From Phoronis australis (Eukaryota > Phoronida > Phoronidae), in contig NMRA01000243.1 in NCBI GenBank assembly GCA_002633005.1, positions 2,340 through 66,339 on the forward strand: a stretch of 64,000 nucleotides of DNA, written 5' to 3'. The position numbers and the translations under genes were made by a program. Below, in pieces: positions 1 through 9,084 of the stretch (the stretch's first letter is position 1; every line of letters begins with the position of its first letter). Below the pieces are notes generated by a model. The model was not told the DNA's origin, ran no database searches, and saw only the letters and a program-made list of their open reading frames with translations.

Positions 1-110
1 CCCCCCATTCGGTGCTATGCGCATCTACAATCGTGGTTCAGTTTGCACAAATGCTTACAGCCGGACAAAATGTTGGGCCCCCCCCTTGTGATATCCTAGA
101 TCCGCCACTG
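1..110 (+). mobile_element. Right end of hAT-like element (GATCCGCCACTG terminus)
   Basis: The first 110 bases match 42744-42845 closely, including a run of C, and both end in TAGATCCGCCACTG. That is the inverse of the CAGTGGCGGATCTA terminus seen at 59491. The sequence is therefore the right end of a non-autonomous element whose left part lies outside the window. The hAT assignment rests on the transposase remnant inside the 59491-62034 member. It sits in the PIPOX-A intron before exon 6. Confidence 0.55.
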
Positions 111-119
111 TTATGAAAA

Positions 120-1260
120 CGATTGTATGGGAGACAGTGGTGTTATTCGACATTCGTTAGTTTCAGCCAGCTAATCAGCACCAAATGCAGCTTTAACATA
201 CATTTACAGTAGACTGATGAGCTAAAGACAGGTAACCAAACTGAAGTGTTCAGCCATACCCTAGCAACTATTCATTTACGTGTTTAGACCTGTTGATATT
301 TAAAACAATATTCACTAGTTGTTCAGAAACGTTGCATAATTACGAACCATGCGTAAAGAGCGACGAATGCTATAATCGGTAGGTGGAGCGACAGTTGCAA
401 AGTAACCCAGTCCCGGATGAAATAGGCTACCAAACCCACCAACAGATATCCAACACTCCAGGAGAAGTATATACCGAGGCCTGCCACCGACCGGTATCTC
501 ACGCCAACGAGTTCTAGGCCTGAAACGTTAAAATCAATTAAAACAATTTGTGACAGTTCTACCGCGAAGCTGATAAAGATTTCGACCCGCATACTGGACG
601 AAACCACATTCTGGGTTTCACTAAAACGTGAAAATTAATCTGGCACCGTCCAGTCAGAGTTCCATCTTGTGGCATCACAATCCCACAGCATGGCGCTTCG
701 AGTAGGGAAGGATGGAGCGCAGGCCTACAGTAAGATTTGTTCGTGGTCAATCGGAGGTACGACAGCGATTTAATTATCCCGGTTTTTACCGTCTGCTTAA
801 AAACTTTTGCGCCTTCCCCTACTGGGGCGCGTTTGGCGAGATGACATTATTCTGAGTGTCGTGCCCTGCTTAGTAACCAAAAAGGCACATATCGTAACCA
901 GTAATTTTTACAACTGAAGCCGGCCGCTTACCGAATTGTTGTTGAATCAGTGTAATCAGCACGTGACAAGCTTTGAGAATTTTCAGTTAGTGGAGGATTC
1001 ATCGGGAAATCTTTCCTCATCAGAATAAGGACGGGAAATTTGACACCGCGTTTTTAACCGAAAGTGGCATCAATCACATGTTTTGGACAAAAAGCACAGT
1101 TTTAATGTTGCTTGAAGAAAGGAGGAAGTAACCTTCTTCAACATGAAAGCCGATTGCACGATTTCACAAAAACAGAAAAATAGAGGTAATCGATTCCAAC
1201 ATTGGGGCCTCTTTCCGTGAGCGGCCCCTTAAAAATTTGTCAATAAAAACACAAAAAGGA
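120..1260. other. PIPOX-A intron, no recognised feature
   Basis: No convincing exon, RNA gene or repeat was recognised here. The open frames at 323-607 and 559-750 on the minus strand have no splice context or recognisable motifs and look like chance. Confidence 0.4.
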
Positions 1261-1267
1261 TAGCCAC

Positions 1268-1960
1268 TTGAATGTCATCAGTGGCCATCTTCAAAATATC
1301 TATATTTTCAAAAATCAGGAAATTCGCAGCAATTTAGATTGTCTGTCAGGCCATAATTTTTTCTACACACTTAGCTACTCAATTACGAGTAATTTTGAGA
1401 AAGTTACGTACCTGTTAGTAGGGCCTAAACTTTTCATTTACGATTTCAGAACAAACACCCAGAGAAACCAAATGTCCCTTTTCTCCGTACAATGCTGTAA
1501 TATGATTTTAACACCCAAAGATGTCTTGTTGAAAAACTCCATGCATGACATGGTGCGCACACAGAATAAGCAGTGTAATTATGGGGTTTGTTAACAAATT
1601 TTGCCGAGAAATCGCTGGTTGTCAGAAACCATACCTCAAGAGTTTCGCTTGACGAACAAAAAAGACAAAATGAAAGTGGAGGAATAAAATTAGGCTGAAT
1701 TTTATAACTACAACACTCGATCAAAATTGAGTCGAGCAGACATCCGGAAATTTAACGTACAAACTCTCGCAGATTGTCTCGGGGTAACAAGCTCTAGTAT
1801 ATAATAGGAATGTTTAGCATGACGTAATTCTGACGTCATTATAACGTTTTGGACCCAGTGTGACTGCAGGTCTATTCATATTTCCGTGTCCAAACTACGT
1901 CATCTACTGCCACGACACTTCATCACTAAACACCTGAGCAGATTACATAGGTCTCGTGCT
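1268..1960 (+). repeat. Dispersed repeat family C, copy 1
   Basis: Blocks here recur at about 27500-27560 and 49300-49745, for example the stretch around GTTAGTAGGGCCTAA and the later stretch around TTTTGCCGA(G/A)AAATCGCTG. The copies share order and orientation but are diverged and differently truncated, as expected of an old non-autonomous element. No coding potential is preserved; the open frames at 1268-1594 and 1446-1724 are incidental. Confidence 0.6.
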
Positions 1961-1982
1961 GGAGTTGGCATTCCAGCCTCCC

Positions 1983-2121
1983 GTTCAGTAACGCTAGGAC
2001 CTCGCTAAAAAGCAAGACTTCGCGAGATTACGTGAGATATTGTCGTGCATTTTAAATGAGAACACGTGACTTTGACTAGATTTTAGCTAGATCCTAGCGT
2101 AGGTACTAGCGTCTACTGAAT
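1983..2121. mobile_element. Small foldback MITE, copy 1
   Basis: The left end GTTCAGTAACGCTAGGACCT is mirrored at the right end by CTAGCGTCTACTGAA, giving imperfect terminal inverted repeats. A second member lies at 59050-59172 in the other orientation and shares the internal AAGCAAGACTTCG and TCTCACGTAATCTC blocks. The copies are 123-139 bp and too short to code. Confidence 0.65.
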
Positions 2122-2164
2122 GCACGCCAGGACTAGAGTTCTATGCTACGAGTATAACATTAAA

Positions 2165-2629
2165 GTGCAATGTGCTAATGTTCAGACCAATCACGTACGA
2201 TGACCGTGGGCGGACAACGCCAATCCACAAATCGCATTATTGTAAATGTAATGCAGGCTTCTCATGGTGTACATGTTATACTTTTGATTTGCTGCCTGAT
2301 TTAGGTTCAGACGATACAGTAGTTCTGACCTCTGACGAACCTGCACATGTTACCTTTTTCAGACGGTCGGTCAGAGGTCTGGGTTCCGTTTCGTGAAACT
2401 ATTTTAGTTTTTCATTTGACCAAAATAACAATGCTGTCATCCTACCACATGTCACGTTGCGCTTGTTGAACAATATATTGATGACGTCATGCCAACAATC
2501 AAACTTGAGACTTAAACAGTGCTGAGACGAAGCCTTGATTTGCCTTCTGATTGAAAGCCACGGAAACGTTGTAGCTGTCGGATCATTTTGCCAGATGCAT
2601 TTGTTATGTATATATGCATGTTTCGACAG
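2165..2629 (+). repeat. Intron segment shared with the PIPOX-B locus
   Basis: This stretch before PIPOX-A exon 6 aligns with 62998-63232 plus 63780-63994 before PIPOX-B exon 6, up to the splice acceptor. Shared blocks include AATGTGCTAATG, GATGACCGTG and AACGTTGTAGCTGTCGGATC. The PIPOX-B copy carries an extra ~0.5 kb in the middle. This is direct evidence of tandem duplication of the oxidase gene. Confidence 0.85.
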
Positions 2630-4413
2630 ATTTGTCTGCACGTGGGTTACGAGACTGATCCTGATAAGAAAGACGGAGAGACAAGAACGGGAGACATCGA
2701 GAGTCTCGGTGAAACCATCCGGAGATACTTCCCCACAATGGATACAACGGCACCCGCCAAGGTTGAACGATGCCTCTACGTGGTAAGTTCATAGTTCGTG
2801 GCACGAGAGGATTTAGAGAGGGGCCATGCCCCCCTAAAATCCACCCAGATTCCATTTGGCTGTTCTGGGGTACGAATGTATGACGGGCAAAATCCTGGCC
2901 AATACTCTGCCCTGCCACCTCCCCCCAACTCAAAATCCTGGATCCGCCCTTGCGTTGTGAACGAAAACCTAAAAAGCAAGCGCGAATGTCTATCAGAGCA
3001 AAGAAACTGAATAATTTTTATTAAAATGTCACGTCGTATTGTGTCGAATATGAAGCTGGAATGAAACACGTGGTCGAATCTCACGCTGGGGCACAAGCCA
3101 GAATATCACCACGAATGAAAGCCTGTATTTGCATACTTAACATATAAGTTTAAAAATCACGTAGCCTCCAGAATTTCCGATAGAGTTTGAGTAAATATTA
3201 ATCGACAATGGAAAAAATCGACTTTTAACATTCCTGGACCATTTTTTCTGGGTTAACACTAAGATTTTAAGAACAAAAAACGTGTAATACCTTCTTGGTT
3301 TGTTTTATTTTCAGAATACTCCGGACCATAACCCGTTCATTGACCGACATCCCAAATGGAAAAACATTTTGATTGCTACAGGATTCTCAGGTATTGTGCT
3401 GCTATTTAAATTTTCACCAGTCGCCATAAGCAAAAGTTGAATCCTGACCACATTTAAAGAGTTTGTTTAAATCTTAAACTGGCAATAAAGAATTGGCTTG
3501 AACAAGGCATATCAAGTTACCAGGCTAAATGAAGAGAGAGAGCCACAAACATATGTTCTGGTATAAAACTATCAGATGCTCGCTCCACTGCATGATCTAA
3601 GGCTTGTTACTTGTGAGTTTCACTGAGACTACTCTTAGTCGAGACTTATCTCGAAAACTGACCAGTTCGTGCTATGCTTCGAATTCTCACGCGATGTTGC
3701 TAGTCAGTTGTCGAATTTAATGTCGAGAAGGTTGTGCGTGGCCATGGTGTCCTGCAGTCCTGAAGCAGATAGTTGCAAGATGGTGAATTCTGGCAGCAAA
3801 CGCAGTGATTTTGAAGCAGTTCTCTACATTCTTTAAGTAAATGCCATGTCCATGTCTCAATACGAGATGAATTCTTACTGGGGTTTAATGTACACAGGCC
3901 CATCTTGAGCCACTAGCGAGCGTATCCGGCTAAGGATTTTCGGAGACACATCCAGGGTGTACATTTGGGATGAACTTGCATCGTTGAGTCGTAAAACTTG
4001 CGCCAATCTCATTGGAAATGGACACCAAATCATAGCCATTTTTTAAGCAAAGAAACTTATTTTGGGGGAGAGAATCATACACCGACAATAAATGTAAATA
4101 TTTTCCCTTGGTTTCAACTTACGCGTGGAGTACAGTATTGGTACACCGGGGCGGGCATTCATCACTTCCAAATAATACGCTCCGGGGGTATATGCAGATT
4201 TGACTTTTCGTCCCTTAGCTGATATTTCAAGTCGTATTCCCCGTGCTAGTCTGCACAAAACTCTGGCATGAATCTACGCAATGATTGATTTCTATTGCAG
4301 GTCACGGCTTCAAACTGGCTCCGGTCGTTGGTAAACTTCTCCTGGAGATGATTAAGGGTCAGGCGCCGTCGTTTAATATGAGCACATTCCGTATAGATCG
4401 GTTTGAAAAGTGA
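2630..4413 (+). CDS. PIPOX: PIPOX-A: sarcosine/pipecolate oxidase-like, last three exons
   Basis: This is the C-terminal part of an FAD-dependent amine oxidase of the DAO/monomeric sarcosine oxidase family, which oxidises sarcosine or L-pipecolate with release of H2O2. Exons are 2630-2782 (after CGACAG; donor GTAAGT), 3315-3390 (after TTTTCAG) and 4301-4413 (after CTATTGCAG; stop TGA). Phases join without a break, giving 113 residues. The conserved ERC(L)Y..TPDH segment spans the first junction; its Cys is the position that binds FAD covalently in this family. It is followed by DRHP, the ATGFSGHGFKLAP motif across the second junction, and FRIDRF near the end. The protein ends in FEK, with no SKL-type peroxisomal signal, whereas vertebrate PIPOX ends in a PTS1-like tripeptide. 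Upstream exons lie outside the window. Family assignment is firm; substrate and location are inferred. Confidence 0.92.
2806..2955. repeat. hAT-related repeat fragment in intron
   Basis: A GC-rich piece with GGGGCCATGCCCCCC, a C-rich tract and CTGGATCCGCCCTTG at its right edge resembles the CAGTGGCGGATC-ended family at 59491, 42845 and 110. It begins 23 bases after the exon 6 donor of PIPOX-A. The termini are too degraded to define. Confidence 0.4.
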
Positions 4414-4466
4414 ACATCAATTAGTTAAACAGTATTTCAAAGAAGTTTGTATTTCATTTAAAGTCC

Positions 4467-4472
4467 AATAAA
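4467..4472 (+). terminator. Poly(A) signal of PIPOX-A
   Basis: AATAAA lies 54 bases after the TGA stop of PIPOX-A and is the first such signal in the correct orientation. It would give a 3' UTR of roughly 70-90 bases. Confidence 0.6.
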
Positions 4473-4497
4473 ATGTTGCAAACTCGTTTTATTTTTT

Positions 4498-4878
4498 AGG
4501 GTGACACAATGAAAGAAATGTAATCAGTGTTGGATGGCTCCAGCGACATATTGAAATTGTAATCATACACACGATGAGTCGGGAAAAACTTCCCAATCTT
4601 TGCAGAAATCTGCCGCAAATTCGCAAAACAACAACTGCTGGGCTGCCTGTTCGTCATCCGTTTCAATTGGACTGAACCATTCAAAATTTTCCCAGAAGAA
4701 TGGAATGTCGAGTTATCTCCTGACTCGCTTTTTGTACATTTTAACAAATTCTTCCAACCGTCCGACCCATCGGACGATATTTCGGTAAGTCCTGGACACA
4801 TAGACGACCTGGTTGACGGATAGCTCAAACTGCTCGCTTGCGTCAGAGGTGTGCCTCGAAGGTCTTCTTCGAGGTGGT
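4498..4878 (-). pseudogene. Unidentified exon-like sequence, frame interrupted
   Basis: On the minus strand one frame reads a protein-like sequence containing FELSVNQVVYVSRTYRN and EEFVKMYKKRV, then one in-frame TAA (codon at about 4719), then IPFFWENFEWFSPIETDD. It ends in a stop near 4569. The VVYVSR segment faintly recalls the KVIYVxRNPKD motif of sulfotransferases, but that is not enough to name it. A longer open frame, 4496-4828, overlaps in another frame. It lies tail-to-tail with PIPOX-A and directly follows the exon at 4879-5056, so the two may be parts of one decayed gene. Confidence 0.3.
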
Positions 4879-5056
4879 TTATAATTCGATCAGTGCCCGC
4901 CAGGCCGTGTATGGATCGACTCCTATCCCTGGAATGACGTAATTAAGTTCACTTTTCTCATACAATGGATTTAATGTGACATCCGGAACTCCCAGGAATT
5001 CGATTGATGACGTCAGCTTTTCAACGATAAGATGCCTGTTGAGATTGTGCTCATTC
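4879..5056 (-). CDS. Unidentified terminal exon, 58 residues
   Basis: A strong minus-strand acceptor (pyrimidine tract then TTTAAAG) at 5057 opens a frame of 58 codons ending in TAA at 4879-4881. The translation contains LNRHLIVEKL, EFLGVPDVTLNPLYEKSEL and VDPYTAWRALIEL, with a composition typical of a globular protein. Entry is with one base completing a split codon. I do not recognise the family. It may be the last exon of a minus-strand gene or part of a pseudogene with 4498-4878. Upstream exons were not found. Confidence 0.4.
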
Positions 5057-5102
5057 CTTTAAAGAAAAAAGAAAAAAATTGACACGAGGAGTCAAACAAC
5101 AT

Positions 5103-5108
5103 TTTATT
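5103..5108 (-). terminator. Poly(A) signal for minus-strand exon 5283-5374
   Basis: TTTATT on the plus strand reads AATAAA on the minus strand, about 175 bases downstream of the TAA at 5283. It fits a 3' UTR of the membrane-tail exon. Confidence 0.4.
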
Positions 5109-5282
5109 CTCATTATTTTCGAAGCCATCTAAAAGTCCACGAAGAGCTTTTAATTGCAATAAACATCAAATAATAAAATTCTTCCAACGACATATTCTAA
5201 TTGGAGCACAAAAATTATTGTTTGATCATTTTTGAGCTCCTATTTCAAGTCCTACATTTTTCATGAACAGTTCTTGTTCCGT

Positions 5283-5374
5283 TTACTTCTTGCAGCGGCA
5301 TTTGACGATAACTAGAACAACGGCTACAATCAGGGTCAGTCCACTTCCTAATGACAATCGTATTACCATAGGCA
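5283..5374 (-). CDS. Terminal exon encoding a possible transmembrane tail
   Basis: The minus-strand acceptor CTTCTCACAG at 5375 opens a frame reading PMVIRLSLGSG, then a hydrophobic run LTLIVAVVLVIV, then the basic tail KCRCKK and TAA. That is the form of a type I membrane protein C-terminus: one membrane helix and a short positive cytoplasmic tail. Entry phase leaves two bases before the Pro codon. A second frame (AYGNTIVIRKW...) is also open through the exon, so the reading is not certain. Upstream exons were not identified. Confidence 0.4.
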
Positions 5375-5581
5375 CTGTGAGAAGAGAATATGTAGAAATC
5401 CTAACTATTTAGTGATTCGCCATGCATTGCTTGGAATGAACATGTGTTAAATTGTTCACATAATTCTGATGACAAATATGTGTAAGATTATTTGACGAAC
5501 ACAAACCAAGCGTAAGCTTTTAGTCGATCACATCTGCTATGTTAACGATTATAGCCCTTCACCATAAGGTGGCTCACATTA

Positions 5582-6232
5582 CAGTACTCGACGCTTAGCT
5601 TGAAACTAAGTCGCCAAACGCAACTTCGAAAAAATCCTTGGTCGCCAAACGAAATCTGAGGTGGTCAAACTGACGTCAGAATCGTCGACCAAAAAAACCT
5701 CGTGTCGCACTCCGTTCTTCTAAAATTACGCTTGCCTGGCCCATTTCTTCCCGTAAAAATATGCATCAATTCAATCTCTAACTCAATTCCTCCTGCGATT
5801 GAAGCAAGCTTGACAATTTTTACGAAAGACGTCGCTCTAGTCGGCTGACGACTGGGTCGCAAACCAAAGCGACGTCTTTCGAGAAAACGTTCTTGGTGAT
5901 GGTTTCATGATACGACCTTGGCCGATTTTTGCCGAACAATTCCGACTTCTGTTGTAATTGAATGATGTGTGGTGACTGCTGAGGGCGGAAAATGCACTGA
6001 TTTCACGAAATAAACGAAACAACTGTGAACCAAAAGTATTGAATCTAGGAAAACTGTTAGTAATTCCAAGTTTGAAAATTATCACAAAAAATTTAAACTA
6101 AGTTCGGGGGATTTATTGTCTGGCTTTGATACTCGCTGTGGCAACTCCGTGGCGACTTAGGATTTATTCCCAGGTTGCCAAATACTTTCTGAAGTTGTAC
6201 TTGCCACCTGAAGGTCGCTAATTCGAGCACTG
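5582..6232. mobile_element. Non-autonomous hAT-like element (CAGTRCTCGA termini)
   Basis: The left end CAGTACTCGACGCTTAG and the right end, whose reverse complement reads CAGTGCTCGAATTAGCGACC, form imperfect inverted repeats. Subterminal motifs resembling GTCGCCAAACGCAACTTC and GTGGCAAGTACAACTTC also occur in inverted order. CAGTGCTCGA-type ends are common in hAT MITEs. The 651-bp body has no usable frame, and the 8-bp flanks do not match, so the copy is old. Confidence 0.5.
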
Positions 6233-6524
6233 CCTTAATACGTTTCTCAAAAACACTGAAGCAGGAATATTAAATTTTTAATTTGCGAGTGTTACAAGAA
6301 CTTTGCTTCTCCGTAGAGGTCACGTGATAAAGAGTGGTTTCCATTGTTTACGTTTCCATTGTTGTCTTCTCACCATCTTGTTTTTACTTCTTCAACTACT
6401 TCAACAGTCGAGGCAACGAAATTGTCATCACTTGTGTAACCGTGTAACAAAGCTTATGGTGCTGTTATCTTTTGTACGGTACATGCGCCATTGTAGTTGT
6501 GGTCGAGATAGTTTTAAAGAGTTC

Positions 6525-7205
6525 CCACCACGCATTTTCTTAGTTTTTGAGGTTTCAGTTAGCTTATATGATATGTATATAATAAAAACGAACTAAATAA
6601 GAACTTTTTATGCCAAATAGTGGCTATTTTTTAATTTTGAAGAAAAAAATAGTTATTTTCAAGTTTCCCGCCAAAGGATGTAATGGGTGGAAGACGTTAG
6701 GTCACTTGACAACCAATTGCAATGGCGTAACATAGCAGATAACTGTCGAGGACGATTTTGAGAGAGAACAATTATTATGCAGAGAAGAGAGTGGACTCTG
6801 GCATCACATTCAACTACATGAAGAATCAGACAATGAATTCCATTTCCCACGGGAACTTTCGACCCCCCTGCATGAGAAATGCTGTAGACATATGTGAGCC
6901 ACGATCAACTGAACCAAGGGGTTGTCAATATTCACAAAATTGACACTCAATAATCACTGACAAAGGTCACAGTAAACCTGGGTCACTTGTATTCAATATT
7001 GCCATGATGGAATGAGCACGCCCTGGTCTAAACACAATGTAAACTCAATGCATAAGCCTACACGTCGTAGCATTCGATCTTGGCCGGGGTGGATGGCCTG
7101 GCATCAAGCGCCCCAGAATGGAAGCATCGTAACGCCGCTTTTAAAATGTAATGAAAAGTTTGAAATAGAATTTGCAAGGCTATGTGATAAAACTGAACTT
7201 CGGTT
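6525..7205 (+). mobile_element. Transposon family M, copy 1 (decayed)
   Basis: Sequence from TTTCTTAGTTTTTGAGGTTTCAG through GTAATGGGTGGAAGACGTT recurs at 30590-30790. Its continuation (GATTTTGAGAGAGAAC..., then ATAATCACTGACAAAGG and GCCTACACGTCGTAGCA) matches the reverse complement of 52930-53360. Together the three copies describe one element with a coding region starting near ATGGCG at 6723. In this copy the frame is broken early, and only a partial frame (6758-6943) and a related piece (7012-7221) survive. Confidence 0.6.
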
Positions 7206-7221
7206 TGCATATTGCTGGTAG

Positions 7222-9084
7222 TACCATAAGAGTGCGACAAGATAATACAAATCTTTATTAGATGTCAACATGCATTACAAGCGAAGCATGCAATCTCATT
7301 TTTTTTTCCGCAGGAGTATTTTGCGCTGCAGAGCGGGCCTCTGAAGTGAGACACGAGTAAATTTGAAGTCCGTGAGATAGTGGCCGTGTTATTTCTGACT
7401 GACCGGGTTTTTGTTGTTTTCTAAAATCATCAAATGGAAACTAGCCGTTCTTCCTGTATACCCAGCAACAAAAGAGCATTCTGAAAATAGTGCCGTATCC
7501 CTAGTCGCGTACATGGTTTAAATCAGAGTTGCTCGCAATTCGTGGCTTTAACTGAGTCAACCCGAGTTCTTTGACTTCTCTCTGAGACTGGCGATGGTAA
7601 TTCTGGATATGTAAGTGGGATTTGCAGCCCTGTTGGACATTTGCTTTAGAAGTAGCTTTCATTATTTGGAACGGTGAGAAAAGACCTTTACAGACAAGTT
7701 ATGACTGATTAAAAAATTAATAAAAATGTCTGCATACATTCTTGCCCTAATTTCAATGCAATCTTGTCCTAAGCATTGTGTGTGTGGAGCTATTCAGTGT
7801 TGTCTATTGTGGTAACTAGGCAACAGAAATTATTTCAAATGATAGATTTTTCGAAAGCAAAAGGTGGAAATAATAATGTCTGAGCGGTTTTCTAAGAGGT
7901 ATCAAGACGCCAGATTTTGGTGATGTATTGTCAGTCTCAATAGACAACCAACACGGTGGTCATACTCTTGGCAGCAATAGCTGCTCTGTCTCTCGCCTTG
8001 CCGTCATTGACGGAGAAATATCTGGCAGCAAAAAACAATGCTCTGCATATTATATTTTCAGTTTGGTTAGTTCTATTTTGATTTCAGCTGAGCTACGACA
8101 TGAAAGTATATGTTCTTGGACTAATGTCCTTGGGAAAGTGCTAGCCATCTGGAACGCAGTGGCAAGTTACAATTGCATTTCGCCTTGTTTAACAGGCTCA
8201 AAACGAAAGTGTTTTACTCCCATAAAATCGGTCTCGCGGTATTCTTTACCTCGATAGGATTCCATTTCCGTTTCCAAAAAGAACATAGAAACCATCAGCG
8301 ACTGGAGAAAATGTTTCTGAAGCTTATTAGGGTAGGCCAAGCCATCGAATTATAAAGTGTCGCATATTCACATTGCCAGTAACTTGAAACAGAATCCTTC
8401 CACGTTGAGGAATATTGCTAGACCGATTTTGTGATAGTAAGAGACCTCCTTCGATTTTCGTTTTTAGTCAGCAAAATTGGGCGAAGTGCAGATTTGACTG
8501 CGGCACTCTACGTAACCTGCTTCTGCTCTCTGAACAATTGTTTGAGTATTGGCAATAAAAAATAAACAACCTTTCGTTCATGCTCGTGTAATTAGTTCTA
8601 GAGAAAAGCTAGGAATATACACATCAAATTGTATGCCCCAAGAAGATTTCATATTATTTTTCTAATCTCGTTTAAAGACACTTCCCTCATTGGTTGCGCT
8701 CAATTGACTGCGCCATTTCTGTTGGGTCACTTGGCAACAGCATCTGAGTGACTATCGATGACGACTTCCAGCTTACAAACCCACCAGCCTTAAAGGCTTG
8801 AACTAGCTAGGACAATAAAGTGAAGCTAATATTCTACACTGTTCGCAGGGGCATCTGTTAGCTTACCGTATAACTCACAAAATGTACAAACTTCCGTAAC
8901 ACAACTATCTCAATACAACCATTGAGAAGAAGGCTATTACAAATAACTATTTTAATAGTTTTTAAGGATTAAAAGGTTAGTATACACTTCATTTCATTTA
9001 AATTAAACTTGTGGATTATTCTGTAACAAAAGAACGCCAGACCCATGTTCCAAATACATTGTGTCTAAAGCAACGTATTAATGT
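7222..9084. other. Intergenic, no gene recognised
   Basis: Between transposon copy M1 and the 3' end of the methyltransferase gene I see no exon with a recognisable domain. The frames at 7928-8257 and 8173-8355 have no family signature. The minus-strand 3' UTR of the methyltransferase presumably occupies the right edge. Confidence 0.35.

Noticed and set aside
4496-4828. 110-codon minus-strand frame
   Set aside because: The alternative frame over the same bases reads more protein-like (VVYVSR, IPFFWENFEWF), so the longer frame is probably its shadow.
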